A DNA stretch of 48,272 nt. Origin: an uncultured bacterium (GTDB taxonomy: Bacteria; Cyanobacteriota; Vampirovibrionia; Gastranaerophilales; Gastranaerophilaceae). Positions 17,079 through 25,846 of the stretch are shown here, piece by piece. Where the stretch lies: positions 1-48,272 of the forward strand of contig CASFPN010000007.1 of the NCBI GenBank assembly GCA_949296425.1. Direction: 5' to 3'. The notes beneath the pieces were generated by a model that ran no database searches, was not told the origin of the DNA, and saw only the letters and a list, made by a program, of their open reading frames with translations. How positions within the stretch are numbered: position 1 is the first letter of the stretch; each line of letters begins with the position of its first letter. The translations under genes were made by a program, and so were the position numbers.

Positions 17079-18146
17079 ATGGCTACGGAATGTTTAACAA
17101 ATAAAAAAATATTAACAAAGGGAAATTATGCAATAGCACAAGCTGCAATTCAGGCTGGATGTCAATGTTATTTCGGATATCCGATTACCCCTCAGAGTGA
17201 AATAGGTGAGTTTATGAGCGGGAAAATGCAGGAGCTTAAACGGGGTTATGTATCCGCAGAAAGCGAACTTGCTGCAATAAATATGGTAATAGGTGCCGTA
17301 TCTACAGGCGTTAAAGCCATGACATCATCTTCTTCATGTGCTGTATCTTTAATGCAGGAGGCTTTGTCTTACGCTACTGCAGATGAATTACCCGTAGTTC
17401 TGGTAAGTGTTATGAGAGGCGGCCCCGGGCTCGGAAATATTTACCCATCTCAGGGTGACTATTTTCAAGCAACCAAAGGAGGCGGTAACGGGGATTACAA
17501 CCTTATCGTTCTTGCTCCGTCAACCGTTCAGGAGTGTGTTGATTTAACCTATAAAGCATTCTACCTTGCACAAAAATACAGAAATCCGACTGTTTTGCTT
17601 GCTGACGGACTTTTAGGACAGATGATGGAACCTGTTGAATTTTATGATTACCCGTATCCTGAAATTGATACATCAAACTGGGCTTTAACCGGTGCAAAAA
17701 ACAGAGAAGCCAGAATTATACGTTCATACGCACCGCTTGCGGATGACAGGTGTGTTTTCCTCGAAAAACTTTTCCAAAAATATAAAACTATTGAAGAAAA
17801 TGAAGTCGTATATGAAGAAATCAATACGACAGATGCTGATATTATTCTTGTAAGTTTCGGCAGCACCTCAAGAAATGTAAAAACTGCAATGAAAAAGTTA
17901 CGCCAAAAGGGAATAAAAGCAGGATTTTTCAGACCGGTTACTTTATATCCCTTCCCGAGCAAAAAACTGCAGGAACTTGCACAAAAAGTGAAAAAATTCA
18001 TAACAGTAGAAGTAAATATGGGACAGATGGTGAATGATGTAAGACTGGCAGTTAACGGCGTATGCCCAGTGGAACTCATACATAAAGGCGTAGGCGCACC
18101 GCCGTCTGCCGATGCAATCGTATCAAAAATTGAGGAATTATTATAA
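17079..18146 (+). CDS. vorB: 2-oxoacid:ferredoxin oxidoreductase alpha subunit (VorB/KorA type)
   Basis: A 355-residue subunit that, with beta, gamma and delta partners, converts a 2-oxoacid plus CoA to acyl-CoA, CO2 and reduced ferredoxin. Residues 1-30 begin with the conserved GNYAIAQAAIQAGCQCYFGYPITPQSEI, the pyrimidine-binding start of the POR domain I (GYPITPQSE is typical). Residues near 245-330 form domain II (DIILVSFGSTSRNVKTA, then VEVNMGQM). The separate small alpha subunit fits the four-subunit VOR/KOR group rather than fused pyruvate enzymes. I favour branched-chain 2-oxoacids or 2-oxoglutarate as substrate but cannot tell which. The stop codon overlaps the beta start (18146) by one base. 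Confidence 0.9.
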   Translation: MATECLTNKKILTKGNYAIAQAAIQAGCQCYFGYPITPQSEIGEFMSGKMQELKRGYVSAESELAAINMVIGAVSTGVKAMTSSSSCAVSLMQEALSYATADELPVVLVSVMRGGPGLGNIYPSQGDYFQATKGGGNGDYNLIVLAPSTVQECVDLTYKAFYLAQKYRNPTVLLADGLLGQMMEPVEFYDYPYPEIDTSNWALTGAKNREARIIRSYAPLADDRCVFLEKLFQKYKTIEENEVVYEEINTTDADIILVSFGSTSRNVKTAMKKLRQKGIKAGFFRPVTLYPFPSKKLQELAQKVKKFITVEVNMGQMVNDVRLAVNGVCPVELIHKGVGAPPSADAIVSKIEELL

Positions 18147-18913
18147 TGGCGACACAAGTATTTAAATTACCGGAATCTCTTAAAGGAGATGTCAAATATT
18201 CATTCTGCCCTGGCTGTGACCACGGTGTAGCCGTAAGGCTTATTGCTGAAGTTTTGGATGAACTCGGTATAAGAGAAAATACAATTCTGGCAGCTTCAAT
18301 AGGCTGCTCTGTTACGGCATACGATTTTTTGAATGTCGATTCACTCGAAGCTCCGCATGGAAGGGCACTCGCCGAAGCCACCGGAATAAAAAGAGCAAGA
18401 CCGGATAAAATTGTTTTTACATATCAAGGTGACGGCGACTTTGCATCAATCGGACTTGCTGAAAGCATGCATTCAGCTTTAAGAGGTGAAAATTTAACAG
18501 CAATATGCATAAATAATACAACATACGGAATGACTGGCGGCCAATTAGGCCCAACGACTCTTTTAGGGCAAATTACAACAACATCACCGACAGGCAGAAA
18601 TGTGGATTATTACGGATATCCGATAAAAATTGCCGAACATATTGCACTTTGCGACGGAACGGCATTCTCTGCAAGAGTGTCACTTGATACGGTTGCAAAT
18701 ATAAGAAAAGCAAAACAGGCGATTAAAAAAGCTTTTGAAGTCCAGATTAAAGGTATAGGTTTCGGGTTTGTTGAAATTCTCTCAACCTGCCCGACAAACT
18801 GGAAAATGTCCCCGCAAAAAGCACATGAAAGAGTTAGAAATGAAATGATGCCCGTATTTAAGCCGGGGATTTATAAAGATGTGACCACAAATGAAATTGA
18901 GATGCTGAAATAA
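18146..18913 (+). CDS. 2-oxoacid:ferredoxin oxidoreductase beta subunit (thiamine diphosphate-binding)
   Basis: A 255-residue subunit that holds the thiamine diphosphate and magnesium. The CPGCDH segment (residues 22-27) and GDGDFASIGLAE (about 97-108) followed by INNTTYGMTGGQ (about 129-140) form the GDG-X(n)-NN cofactor motif. CPGC is typical of the beta subunit of KorB/VorA enzymes. It overlaps the alpha gene by one base and is followed by gamma after 39 bases, so the complex is made from one transcript. Confidence 0.9.
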   Translation: MATQVFKLPESLKGDVKYSFCPGCDHGVAVRLIAEVLDELGIRENTILAASIGCSVTAYDFLNVDSLEAPHGRALAEATGIKRARPDKIVFTYQGDGDFASIGLAESMHSALRGENLTAICINNTTYGMTGGQLGPTTLLGQITTTSPTGRNVDYYGYPIKIAEHIALCDGTAFSARVSLDTVANIRKAKQAIKKAFEVQIKGIGFGFVEILSTCPTNWKMSPQKAHERVRNEMMPVFKPGIYKDVTTNEIEMLK

Positions 18914-18952
18914 AGCATGACAGATTAAATACAAACCTACAAAGAGGAAAAA

Positions 18953-19507
18953 ATGAGTGAAAAAAATTTTATAATAGCTGGATTTGGCGGACAAGGAGTA
19001 TTATTGGCAGGAGAAGTGCTTGCTAACGCTTTTATGCTCGAAAGGAAAAATGTAACATGGTATCCTTCATACGGCGCAGAAATGCGCGGCGGAACGGTTA
19101 ACTGTGAGATTGTTATGAGCGATGATGAGGTGAGTGAAGTAAATAAAGCCGATACTGATTTCGTAATTGCCCTTAATCAGGCGTCATTTGACAGATTTTT
19201 ATCAAAAATTAAAAAAGGCGGCTGGATGATAGCAAACTCAACACTTGCAAAAGAAATAAAAACCAGAGCCGATATCAACTATCTTTTTGCTCCTATTACC
19301 AAACTGGCAGAAGAAGTCGGCAATATAAAAATGGCAAACATTCTTGCGCTCGGACTTCTTGCAAAAGCGAGCAGACTTGTAAGCCTTGATACTTTAAATC
19401 AGGCGCTTGATATAGTTATTCCTCCTCACAGAAAGCACCTTTTACCATTAAATCTCAAAGCCTTAAAAATCGGTTATGAGTATGATTTATTACCTGCGGG
19501 AATTTAA
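18953..19507 (+). CDS. 2-oxoacid:ferredoxin oxidoreductase gamma subunit
   Basis: A 184-residue catalytic-domain subunit (POR gamma family). FIIAGFGGQGVLLAGEVLANA (first part at residues 6-20) is the conserved GxGGQGxxxxG start that contacts CoA and thiamine. YGAEMRGGTVNCEI follows near 42-55, also canonical. It is the last gene of the four-gene operon. AGAGGAA lies before the ATG. I see no clear terminator behind it. Confidence 0.9.
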   Translation: MSEKNFIIAGFGGQGVLLAGEVLANAFMLERKNVTWYPSYGAEMRGGTVNCEIVMSDDEVSEVNKADTDFVIALNQASFDRFLSKIKKGGWMIANSTLAKEIKTRADINYLFAPITKLAEEVGNIKMANILALGLLAKASRLVSLDTLNQALDIVIPPHRKHLLPLNLKALKIGYEYDLLPAGI

Positions 19508-19582
19508 ATCAACTAAAAAAATGATTTAAAAAAAAGAGTTTGGCTTTATTCTAATATGGTACAGTTCAAGAGGTCTTTCAAA

Positions 19583-19813
19583 GTGGAAAAAGAACTAACC
19601 CGATTAATTAGAGAAAAAGAAATTCAACTGGCAAAATTAAAAGAACATATTGATAAAAGTTCAATATGCTCGGATTTATACAACAAAGTCGTTTTAGAAA
19701 AAGCCATCCTGAAAAAACAGCTTGATGATTCGAGAAAAAATAAAATTGTAATAAATCTGAGAAATTTTCTTCCCCGCAAAAAAACGTTAATCTGCGATTA
19801 TTTTAAAAAATAA
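19583..19813 (+). CDS. Small basic helical protein, unknown
   Basis: A short frame that I read from GTG at 19583 (76 residues) because AAGAGG lies 9 bases upstream (19568-19573); an ATG at 19556 would add 9 residues but has no ribosome site. The product is a charged helix (EKELTRLIREKEIQLAKLKE) followed by a basic tail, with no signal peptide. It resembles small Spo0E-like or coiled-coil peptides only in general form. It lies behind the oxidoreductase operon on the same strand. It could be real or chance. Confidence 0.4.
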   Translation: MEKELTRLIREKEIQLAKLKEHIDKSSICSDLYNKVVLEKAILKKQLDDSRKNKIVINLRNFLPRKKTLICDYFKK

Positions 19814-19825
19814 ATTTTTTAGAAG

Positions 19826-19872
19826 ATAAGAAGAGGAGGGTAGTTTCCATTAAAAATAGTTATCCTCCTCAG
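19826..19872. repeat. Imperfect hairpin element (purine-arm/pyrimidine-arm family), copy 1
   Basis: The left arm AGAAGATAAGAAGAGGAGGG is purine-rich. The core GAGGAGGGTA (19833-19842) pairs with TATCCTCCTC (19861-19870) across an AT-rich loop. It resembles the elements at 27848, 42731 and 43497 in its GATAAGAAG/GAGGGTAG words. No T run follows, so a simple terminator is unlikely. Confidence 0.5.
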
Positions 19873-20151
19873 ATACTTCGTATTTTCCCCATATAGCATA
19901 AGGATATATTTACAAATCCAAAATGAACTTATTTCCCTTCTAAACACAAATGCGCATTTACACATTGGCCGGGTATTAATCTTCATTTTATAAAGAAGGA
20001 AAACTCTAAGAATAAAAAATAAAGACAGTTTTACATAATAAATTTCATCTAAATTTACGATTCCCTGAAAAACTGTTGCATTTAGTATTTTCATGTTATA
20101 GTTATATCAAGATATTAAGTGTTTATTATACGATAAGAAAGGAGATGAACT
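19873..20151. other. Non-coding spacer before ppdK
   Basis: AT-rich spacer with no credible gene. It contains GGCCGGGTATTAA at about 19971-19983, found again at about 27773-27785. The last bases hold AAAGGAGAT, the ppdK ribosome site. I see no confident promoter. Confidence 0.5.
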
Positions 20152-22830
20152 ATGACTGAAAAACGCGTATGGTTGTTTAAAGAAGGCAACGCAGACATGC
20201 GTAATCTTCTTGGCGGTAAAGGTGCAAACCTCGCTGAAATGACCAATCTGGGACTACCTGTTCCTCCTGGGTTGACAATCACTACTGAAACCTGTATGGA
20301 TTACATCAACCACGGAAACAAAATGCCATCAGGGCTTATGGATGAAGTAAAATACTACCTGAAAGAAGTTGAAGATCAAGCAGGTAAAAAATTCGGAGAT
20401 GCTGAAAATCCGCTTCTTGTTTCTGTAAGATCAGGCGCAAGACTTTCCATGCCCGGTATGATGGAAACAATTTTAAATTTAGGCTTAAATGACAAAACTG
20501 TTGAAGGCATGATTAAGTTGACCAACAACCCGAGATTTTGCTATGACTCTTACAGGAGATTCTTGACAATGTTCGGTTCTGTTGCCTGGGAAATCGACAG
20601 ACAAAAATTTGAAGATTACCTTGACAAAATTAAGGAAGAAAAAGGTTACAAATCCGATACTGACTTAACTGCAGAAGATTGGAAATCTTTAATTGAACCT
20701 TACAAAGAATTAATTAAAAGAGAAACAGGCAAAGAATTCCCGCAAGATCCGTACGTTCAATTGGAAGAAGCAATTGAAGCAGTATTCAGATCATGGAATA
20801 TTCCGCGTGCCGTAGCATACAGAGAACACTACAAAATCGACCACAACTACGGTACTGCAGTTAACGTTCAAACAATGGTATTCGGAAACATGGGAGATGA
20901 CTGTGCAACCGGCGTATCGTTCACAAGAAACCCATCTACAGGCGAAAACAAATTCTACGGTGAATATTTGACTAACGCTCAGGGTGAAGACGTTGTTGCA
21001 GGTATCAGAACTCCGAAACCGATTGCAGAACTTGAACATGAAATGCCTGATTTATACAGACAATACGTTGATATTGCAAAAAAACTTGAAAAAGGTTACA
21101 AAGATGTTCAGGATATGGAATTTACAATCGAAAGAGGTAAATTATATATTCTTCAAACACGTAACGGAAAAAGAACAGCTAAAGCTTCAGTAAGAATAGC
21201 AGTAGAAATGTGTGAAGAAGGCATCATTGACAAAGAAAGAGCAATCGAACTTGTTGATGCAAACCAGCTTTATCAGGTACTTTTGCCTGACTTTGACCCT
21301 GCTGCTAAAAAAGAAGCTCACAAAATTGCTCAAGGTCTTGCAGCATCTCCCGGTGCAGCTGTAGGTAAAATTGTATTTGATACGGAAGAAGCAGCTGAAC
21401 GCGGTAAAAAGGGCGAAAAAGTAATTCTGGTAAGAATTGAAACTTGTCCTGATGATATTCACGGTATGATTGAATCTCAAGGTGTTTTGACACTAAGAGG
21501 CGGTATGACATCTCACGCTGCCGTTGTTGCAAAAGGTATGGGCAAACCATGCGTTGCAGGCTGCGAAGATTTATCAATTGATCTTAAAAACGAAACTTTA
21601 ACAGCCGCTGACGGAACTGTTTACCATAAAGACGATATCATTTCTCTTGACGGCGGTACAGGTGAAGTTATGGCAGGTTCAGTACATTTGATTCCGCCTA
21701 AAATGGATGAGAATTTCAACAAACTCTTCAAATGGGTTGATGAAACTAAATTGTTAAGCGTCAGAGCTAATGCCGATACACCTGCAGACGTTGCAAAAGC
21801 ACTTGAACTCGGTGCGGAAGGCGTAGGTCTTTGCAGAACTGAACACATGTTTATGGATCCTCAAAGACTTCCCTGGGTTCAAAAAATGATTATTGCAGGA
21901 ACACCTGAAGCAAGAAAAGAAGCACTTGATCATTTATTGCCTATGCAATACAGCGATTTCTATGCAATGTTCAAAGCATTAGGTGAAAAATCAATGACAA
22001 TAAGACTTCTTGACCCGCCGCTTCACGAATTCTTGCCGGATAAAGAAGAATTGATTGCAAAAGTTGCAACTAAAAAAGCTAAAGGCGAAGATTACAAAGA
22101 AGATGAAAAACTCCTCAACATTGTAGAAGCAATGTCAGAATCCAACCCGATGATGGGCTTAAGAGGATGCCGTCTTGGTTTAACTTATCCTGAAATCAAT
22201 GAAATGCAGGTAAGAGCAATATTTACAGCTGCTTGCGATTTGAAAAAAGAAGGATTGGATGTTAAACCAGAAGTTATGATTCCTCTTGTAGGCCATGTAA
22301 ACGAGTTAAAAACCGTAAAAGAAGTTCTTGAACGTGTAGCAAAAGAAGTAATGACTGAAAAAGGCGTTACTGTTGACTATATGTTCGGTACAATGATAGA
22401 AATTCCGCGTGCCGCATTAACTGCTGATCAAATTGCTGAATATGCAGAATTCTTCTCATTCGGAACAAACGACTTAACTCAGATGACATTCGGTTATTCA
22501 AGAGACGATGCAGAAGGCAAGTTCTTACAAAATTATGTAGAACAAAAAATTCTTCCTGCCAACCCGTTTGCAACACTCGATCAGGAAGGTGTAGGACAAT
22601 TGATGAAAATTGCTCTTGACAAAGCCCTGAAAGTAAAACCGCATCTTAAACGCGGTATTTGCGGCGAACATGGCGGCGATCCGGCATCTGTAAAATTCTG
22701 CCACAGAATTGGTTTGAACTATGTATCATGTTCACCGTTCAGAGTTCCGCAGGCTAGACTTGCAGCAGCTCAGGCAGTAATTGAATTCAAGCAGAGCAAA
22801 GAGGAAGAAGGCCCGCTCGGATGCAAGTAA
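20152..22830 (+). CDS. ppdK: Pyruvate, phosphate dikinase
   Basis: An 892-residue enzyme that interconverts pyruvate, ATP and phosphate with phosphoenolpyruvate, AMP and pyrophosphate. It can drive glycolysis or gluconeogenesis in anaerobes. Domains: N-terminal ATP-grasp (LLGGKGANLAEM near 20-31; VSVRSGARLSMPGMMET near 83-99); central phosphohistidine domain with GGMTSHAAVVAKGMGKPCV (His 455); C-terminal PEP/pyruvate barrel with GLCRTEHMF and the catalytic Cys in GICGEHGGDP (Cys 837). Length is typical for the family. AAAGGAGAT 7 bases before the ATG and many highly used codons suggest strong expression. No PPDK regulatory protein gene is nearby. The gene is followed by a terminator. Confidence 0.97.
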   Translation: MTEKRVWLFKEGNADMRNLLGGKGANLAEMTNLGLPVPPGLTITTETCMDYINHGNKMPSGLMDEVKYYLKEVEDQAGKKFGDAENPLLVSVRSGARLSMPGMMETILNLGLNDKTVEGMIKLTNNPRFCYDSYRRFLTMFGSVAWEIDRQKFEDYLDKIKEEKGYKSDTDLTAEDWKSLIEPYKELIKRETGKEFPQDPYVQLEEAIEAVFRSWNIPRAVAYREHYKIDHNYGTAVNVQTMVFGNMGDDCATGVSFTRNPSTGENKFYGEYLTNAQGEDVVAGIRTPKPIAELEHEMPDLYRQYVDIAKKLEKGYKDVQDMEFTIERGKLYILQTRNGKRTAKASVRIAVEMCEEGIIDKERAIELVDANQLYQVLLPDFDPAAKKEAHKIAQGLAASPGAAVGKIVFDTEEAAERGKKGEKVILVRIETCPDDIHGMIESQGVLTLRGGMTSHAAVVAKGMGKPCVAGCEDLSIDLKNETLTAADGTVYHKDDIISLDGGTGEVMAGSVHLIPPKMDENFNKLFKWVDETKLLSVRANADTPADVAKALELGAEGVGLCRTEHMFMDPQRLPWVQKMIIAGTPEARKEALDHLLPMQYSDFYAMFKALGEKSMTIRLLDPPLHEFLPDKEELIAKVATKKAKGEDYKEDEKLLNIVEAMSESNPMMGLRGCRLGLTYPEINEMQVRAIFTAACDLKKEGLDVKPEVMIPLVGHVNELKTVKEVLERVAKEVMTEKGVTVDYMFGTMIEIPRAALTADQIAEYAEFFSFGTNDLTQMTFGYSRDDAEGKFLQNYVEQKILPANPFATLDQEGVGQLMKIALDKALKVKPHLKRGICGEHGGDPASVKFCHRIGLNYVSCSPFRVPQARLAAAQAVIEFKQSKEEEGPLGCK

Positions 22831-22851
22831 AATAAATAATACTCATAAAAT

Positions 22852-22887
22852 AACAGACAAGAATTAAATTCTTGTCTGTTGTTTTTT
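22852..22887. terminator. Rho-independent terminator after ppdK
   Basis: AACAGACAAG (22852-22861) pairs with CTTGTCTGTT (22871-22880), followed by GTTTTTT. The converging gene at 22901 probably uses it from the other side. Confidence 0.85.
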
Positions 22888-22900
22888 ATAGAACTAGAGT

Positions 22901-23644
22901 TTAAGAAAACAAGCGTGCTAAAAAACCAAGTGGAGCTTTAATAATTGTTTTTAGAAGATTATCATCTTTATTTTTTTCGTCAGAATCATTGATTAAATCT
23001 CCTAATATAGGACCAAATGCTGCAGATTTTAGACATTTAACGGATTTTGCAACAGGTTTGTCTTGTGCATTCGGAATTTCGGCAGCAGGATCATCTACAG
23101 GTTTGTCTTGTGCATTCGGAATTTCGGCAACAGGATCATCTACAGGTTTGTCTTGTGCATGCGGAATTTCGACAGCAGGCTCATCTAAACAAGGTAGCTG
23201 TACTTCATTTTTCTCTGCGGGTTTTTCTGCCAGTATTTCTGCAAAATATACACCTGCGTCAAGTTCTGGATATTGTGTTTCCAAATTTTCTATTACTTTT
23301 TTATATTTTAAGTATAATGGTCTTTCAGAAAGTGACATACATTGCAACATTTTTTCCTCAGAGAATGAGTATTCCAAACTTGAAAGAAATTTTTCTTTTG
23401 AAACATAACATCGCTGATCCGCCTCATATTTACTTCTGATTGCATCTACGATTTCTTTAGCTTCCTGATATTTTTCCTGAACATCTTTAGGAACATTTTT
23501 AAGCCGCTCAGCGTGTAATTTGTTCCAGTCGAAGTCGGTTGACCTCTTTCCTATTATGTCAACAAATTCTTCACTCTTAATTTCCAATTTTTTAAGATTA
23601 CTGTTCTCAATTGTGTTTAAAGGAATTGCTTCAACCCGTGTCAT
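22901..23644 (-). CDS. Unknown protein with three tandem 15-residue repeats
   Basis: A 247-residue protein from the ATG at 23644, chosen because AAAGGAG lies 7 bases upstream; a TTG at 23662 would include that ribosome site in the coding part. Residues 1-150 are helical and charged (EFVDIIGKRS, then KYQEAKEIVDAIRSKYEA). Three nearly identical repeats of DDPxAEIPNAQDKPV follow at about 153-197 (DNA 23052-23186). The C-terminal 50 residues end in FLARLFS. There is no signal peptide. The repeats look like a flexible linker of variable length. Pentanucleotide repeats lie upstream. I do not recognise a family. Confidence 0.82.
   Translation of the reverse strand: MTRVEAIPLNTIENSNLKKLEIKSEEFVDIIGKRSTDFDWNKLHAERLKNVPKDVQEKYQEAKEIVDAIRSKYEADQRCYVSKEKFLSSLEYSFSEEKMLQCMSLSERPLYLKYKKVIENLETQYPELDAGVYFAEILAEKPAEKNEVQLPCLDEPAVEIPHAQDKPVDDPVAEIPNAQDKPVDDPAAEIPNAQDKPVAKSVKCLKSAAFGPILGDLINDSDEKNKDDNLLKTIIKAPLGFLARLFS
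23052..23186. repeat. 45-bp tandem repeat, 3 copies, in frame
   Basis: Three direct copies of a 45-base unit beginning ACAGGTTTGTCTTGTGCAT at 23052, 23097 and 23142. Copies 1 and 2 differ by one base; copy 3 has several changes. The unit length is a multiple of 3, so copy-number change would keep the gene in frame. Confidence 0.9.
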
Positions 23645-23735
23645 AATTAAATCTCCTTTCAAAATTTTTTTAATTAATAATATCCTCGCTACATTAAATA
23701 AAAATTTTTTCGAAAGAAGATTGACAATAGGTCTC

Positions 23736-23760
23736 CCTATCCTATCCTATCCTATCCTAT
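23736..23760. repeat. Pentanucleotide repeat (CCTAT)5
   Basis: Five perfect copies of CCTAT (ATAGG on the coding strand of the minus gene), about 92-116 bases upstream of the start at 23644. It is a short tandem repeat of the type prone to slippage. Confidence 0.9.
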
Positions 23761-23880
23761 GAGAAGTATAACAAGGGTTTCGGGTATTTTAAATTCATTT
23801 TTACATTTCGTAACATATATAATAGAAGAAACAGCAAATTGTTTAAGAAATGAAAATAATCAAAACTCATAAAACAATAA

Positions 23881-25515
23881 TTATTGTTTAAACTCTTTAC
23901 CGCCGACTATTCTCAAATGTCTGTTACTTCCTTCACCAATTGATGTACTTTTCATGTTGTGCTGTTCAACAAGTTCATGCTGCAGTTTTCTTATATGCTG
24001 ATTTTGCGGGGTAAGTTCAACATGTTCTGCACCTGCAAGAATTTTATTAATCGCGGCTTTGGCCTCATCAAGGGCACGTTCTGCATCATCATAATAACCG
24101 CATAAGGTTTCCGAAGCTTCTGTTATCTGCAAAGCTTCTTTCAAAACCTTTTGAATTTGGGCCATAGAATTTGTTTTTACGTAGAAAATCTGCAGTCTGT
24201 AATCATTTGCAATGCTTAAGACTTTTGCTCCGCCCTTTATAAAATTTTTATGAGCAATTACAATATCTGCTTCATCAAGGTTTCTAGTAATTTCCGCATT
24301 CAAATTTAAACGCTCAATTACTTTTTCAACAATTGTTCTTGAAACGGCATACAAATAAATCTTTTTAAAACCTTTGACCTCATCAACATATTTTTGTCTT
24401 GAAAAGCTAAACTTTAAACTGTCAGTATTATGTTCTGCAATATTTTTGTCTATTCTGTTAATTTCCTTTGGCAGATCACTTAATGTAGGCTCAGTTTTTT
24501 TAGGAGTATCCTGCAGAGGCATTTCTGCTTCATCATAGGATTTGTCAACTTTTCGGATTTCCGGTCTTATCGGCCATCCGCGGAGAATATAATCAACTGC
24601 TTCTGCGGTATTTTTATAAACCGCAAGCGTATTTCTGTCTAAGATTTCAATAACAACATCAAATGTGGGCTGTTTTTCTCTTTCAAGAACAGTTTTTTGA
24701 GAAGCTCTGCGTTTTGCTTCATCATCGCCTAAAGTAACTGATTGAATGCCGCCGACAAGATCGGATAACGTAGGGTTTTTAATCAAATTTTCAAGGCTGT
24801 TTCCATGAGCAGTTGCAATAAGCATAACACCGCGTTCTGCAATTGTACGTGCTGCCTGTGCTTCCTCTTCTGTACCGATTTCATCGACTACAATAACTTC
24901 CGGAGTATGGTTTTCAACAGCTTCAATCATAATATCTTTTTGGAATTGCGGCTGAGTAACCTGCATACGTCTTGCATGCCCTATTGCAGGGTGAGGAGTA
25001 TCGCCGTCGCCTGCAATTTCATTTGATGTATCGACAATTACCACGCGTTTGCCCAATTCATCAGCAACAAGTCTGGAAATTTCACGGAGTTTAGTCGTTT
25101 TTCCAACGCCAGGACGTCCGAGAAACAGAATACTTTTGTTCATCATGCAAATATCTTTGATACAAGCAATAGTTCCGGTTACAACTCTCCCTATACGACA
25201 TGTCAGGCCAATGATTTTTCCCTGCCGGTTTCTTATTGCACTGATTCTGTGGAGCGTTCCCGGTATTCCGGAACGGTTGTCTGATGTAAAATCCTGAATA
25301 CGGCTTGTGATATAGTTAATATCCTCGTCTGTAACAAATTCATCCCCGAGATACTCTATTTTTCCGCCTGCGTGACGGATTTCAGGGGTTCGGCCGATAT
25401 CCAAAACAATTTCTATCACATCTTCCATTTTTTCGTAAGTAATATGTTTTTTTACTTTTTCAGGAAGAACTTCTGTCAATCGATCTAAATCATTCTGAAA
25501 TTGTAGGTTGCTCAT
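23881..25515 (-). CDS. Ycf45-like P-loop ATPase with C-terminal R3H domain
   Basis: A 544-residue ATPase of the family found in cyanobacteria and plastids (Ycf45) and related to the SpoIIIAA group of secretion-type ATPases. Walker A GRPGVGKT is at 133-140, Walker B VIVVDE at 207-212, and ATAHGN in the sensor position near 254. The middle part (300-370) is a charged linker. Residues about 490-540 form an R3H single-stranded nucleic acid-binding domain (IRKLQHELVEQHNMKSTSIG then GSNRHLRI). The exact role is unknown; binding of RNA or DNA coupled to ATP hydrolysis is inferred. It is a single-gene unit with a 114-base leader containing a hairpin. Its presence supports cyanobacterial ancestry. Confidence 0.92.
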   Translation of the reverse strand: MSNLQFQNDLDRLTEVLPEKVKKHITYEKMEDVIEIVLDIGRTPEIRHAGGKIEYLGDEFVTDEDINYITSRIQDFTSDNRSGIPGTLHRISAIRNRQGKIIGLTCRIGRVVTGTIACIKDICMMNKSILFLGRPGVGKTTKLREISRLVADELGKRVVIVDTSNEIAGDGDTPHPAIGHARRMQVTQPQFQKDIMIEAVENHTPEVIVVDEIGTEEEAQAARTIAERGVMLIATAHGNSLENLIKNPTLSDLVGGIQSVTLGDDEAKRRASQKTVLEREKQPTFDVVIEILDRNTLAVYKNTAEAVDYILRGWPIRPEIRKVDKSYDEAEMPLQDTPKKTEPTLSDLPKEINRIDKNIAEHNTDSLKFSFSRQKYVDEVKGFKKIYLYAVSRTIVEKVIERLNLNAEITRNLDEADIVIAHKNFIKGGAKVLSIANDYRLQIFYVKTNSMAQIQKVLKEALQITEASETLCGYYDDAERALDEAKAAINKILAGAEHVELTPQNQHIRKLQHELVEQHNMKSTSIGEGSNRHLRIVGGKEFKQ

Positions 25516-25578
25516 TTATTTATTTTTACCTTCTTTCTGCATTTTTGTTAATACAACAAAAAATGCGGCTGATAAGGT

Positions 25579-25601
25579 TTTTTCGCACCCGCAGCGAAAA
25601 A
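25579..25601 (-). promoter_or_regulatory. Leader hairpin of the Ycf45-like gene
   Basis: TTTTTCGC (25579-25586) and GCGAAAAA (25594-25601) form an 8-pair stem with loop ACCCGCA. On the transcript the loop TGCGGGT can pair with CCGCA further downstream (near 25564-25568), just before a run of T. The two pairings suggest a pseudoknot or an attenuator. No known riboswitch is recognised. Confidence 0.4.
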
Positions 25602-25635
25602 TTTAAATCTTTAATCAACTTACCTTTCTAATTAT

Positions 25636-25644
25636 ATTATACCA
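25636..25644 (-). promoter_or_regulatory. Extended -10 promoter of the Ycf45-like gene
   Basis: On the minus strand TGGTATAAT, with TATAAT at 25641-25636. The expected transcription start is near 25629, giving a leader of about 114 bases. The spacer from 25645 to 25846 is AT-rich, with repeated TTACATA words but no gene. Confidence 0.55.
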
Positions 25645-25846
25645 CTTTTTCAGGAAATCTCATCAACCAAAGATATTACAAAAACATCAATTTTACATAA
25701 CTTAATAGAAAAAAAATTACATAAAGCATTTAACCAAACAATTTATTAACAATTGTTACAAATTTCGTATATTTTTTAAAGATTTCCCTAAAAAAAGCCG
25801 TAATACGACATGAAAGTTACTGAGTTTGAAAGGAAAATCTTAAAAA

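Noticed and set aside
19819-20094. Minus-strand open frame of 91 codons before ppdK
   Set aside because: No ribosome site or recognisable protein; it overlaps a hairpin element.
23052-23186. CRISPR-like array
   Set aside because: Repeats are directly adjacent without spacers and encode protein repeats in frame.
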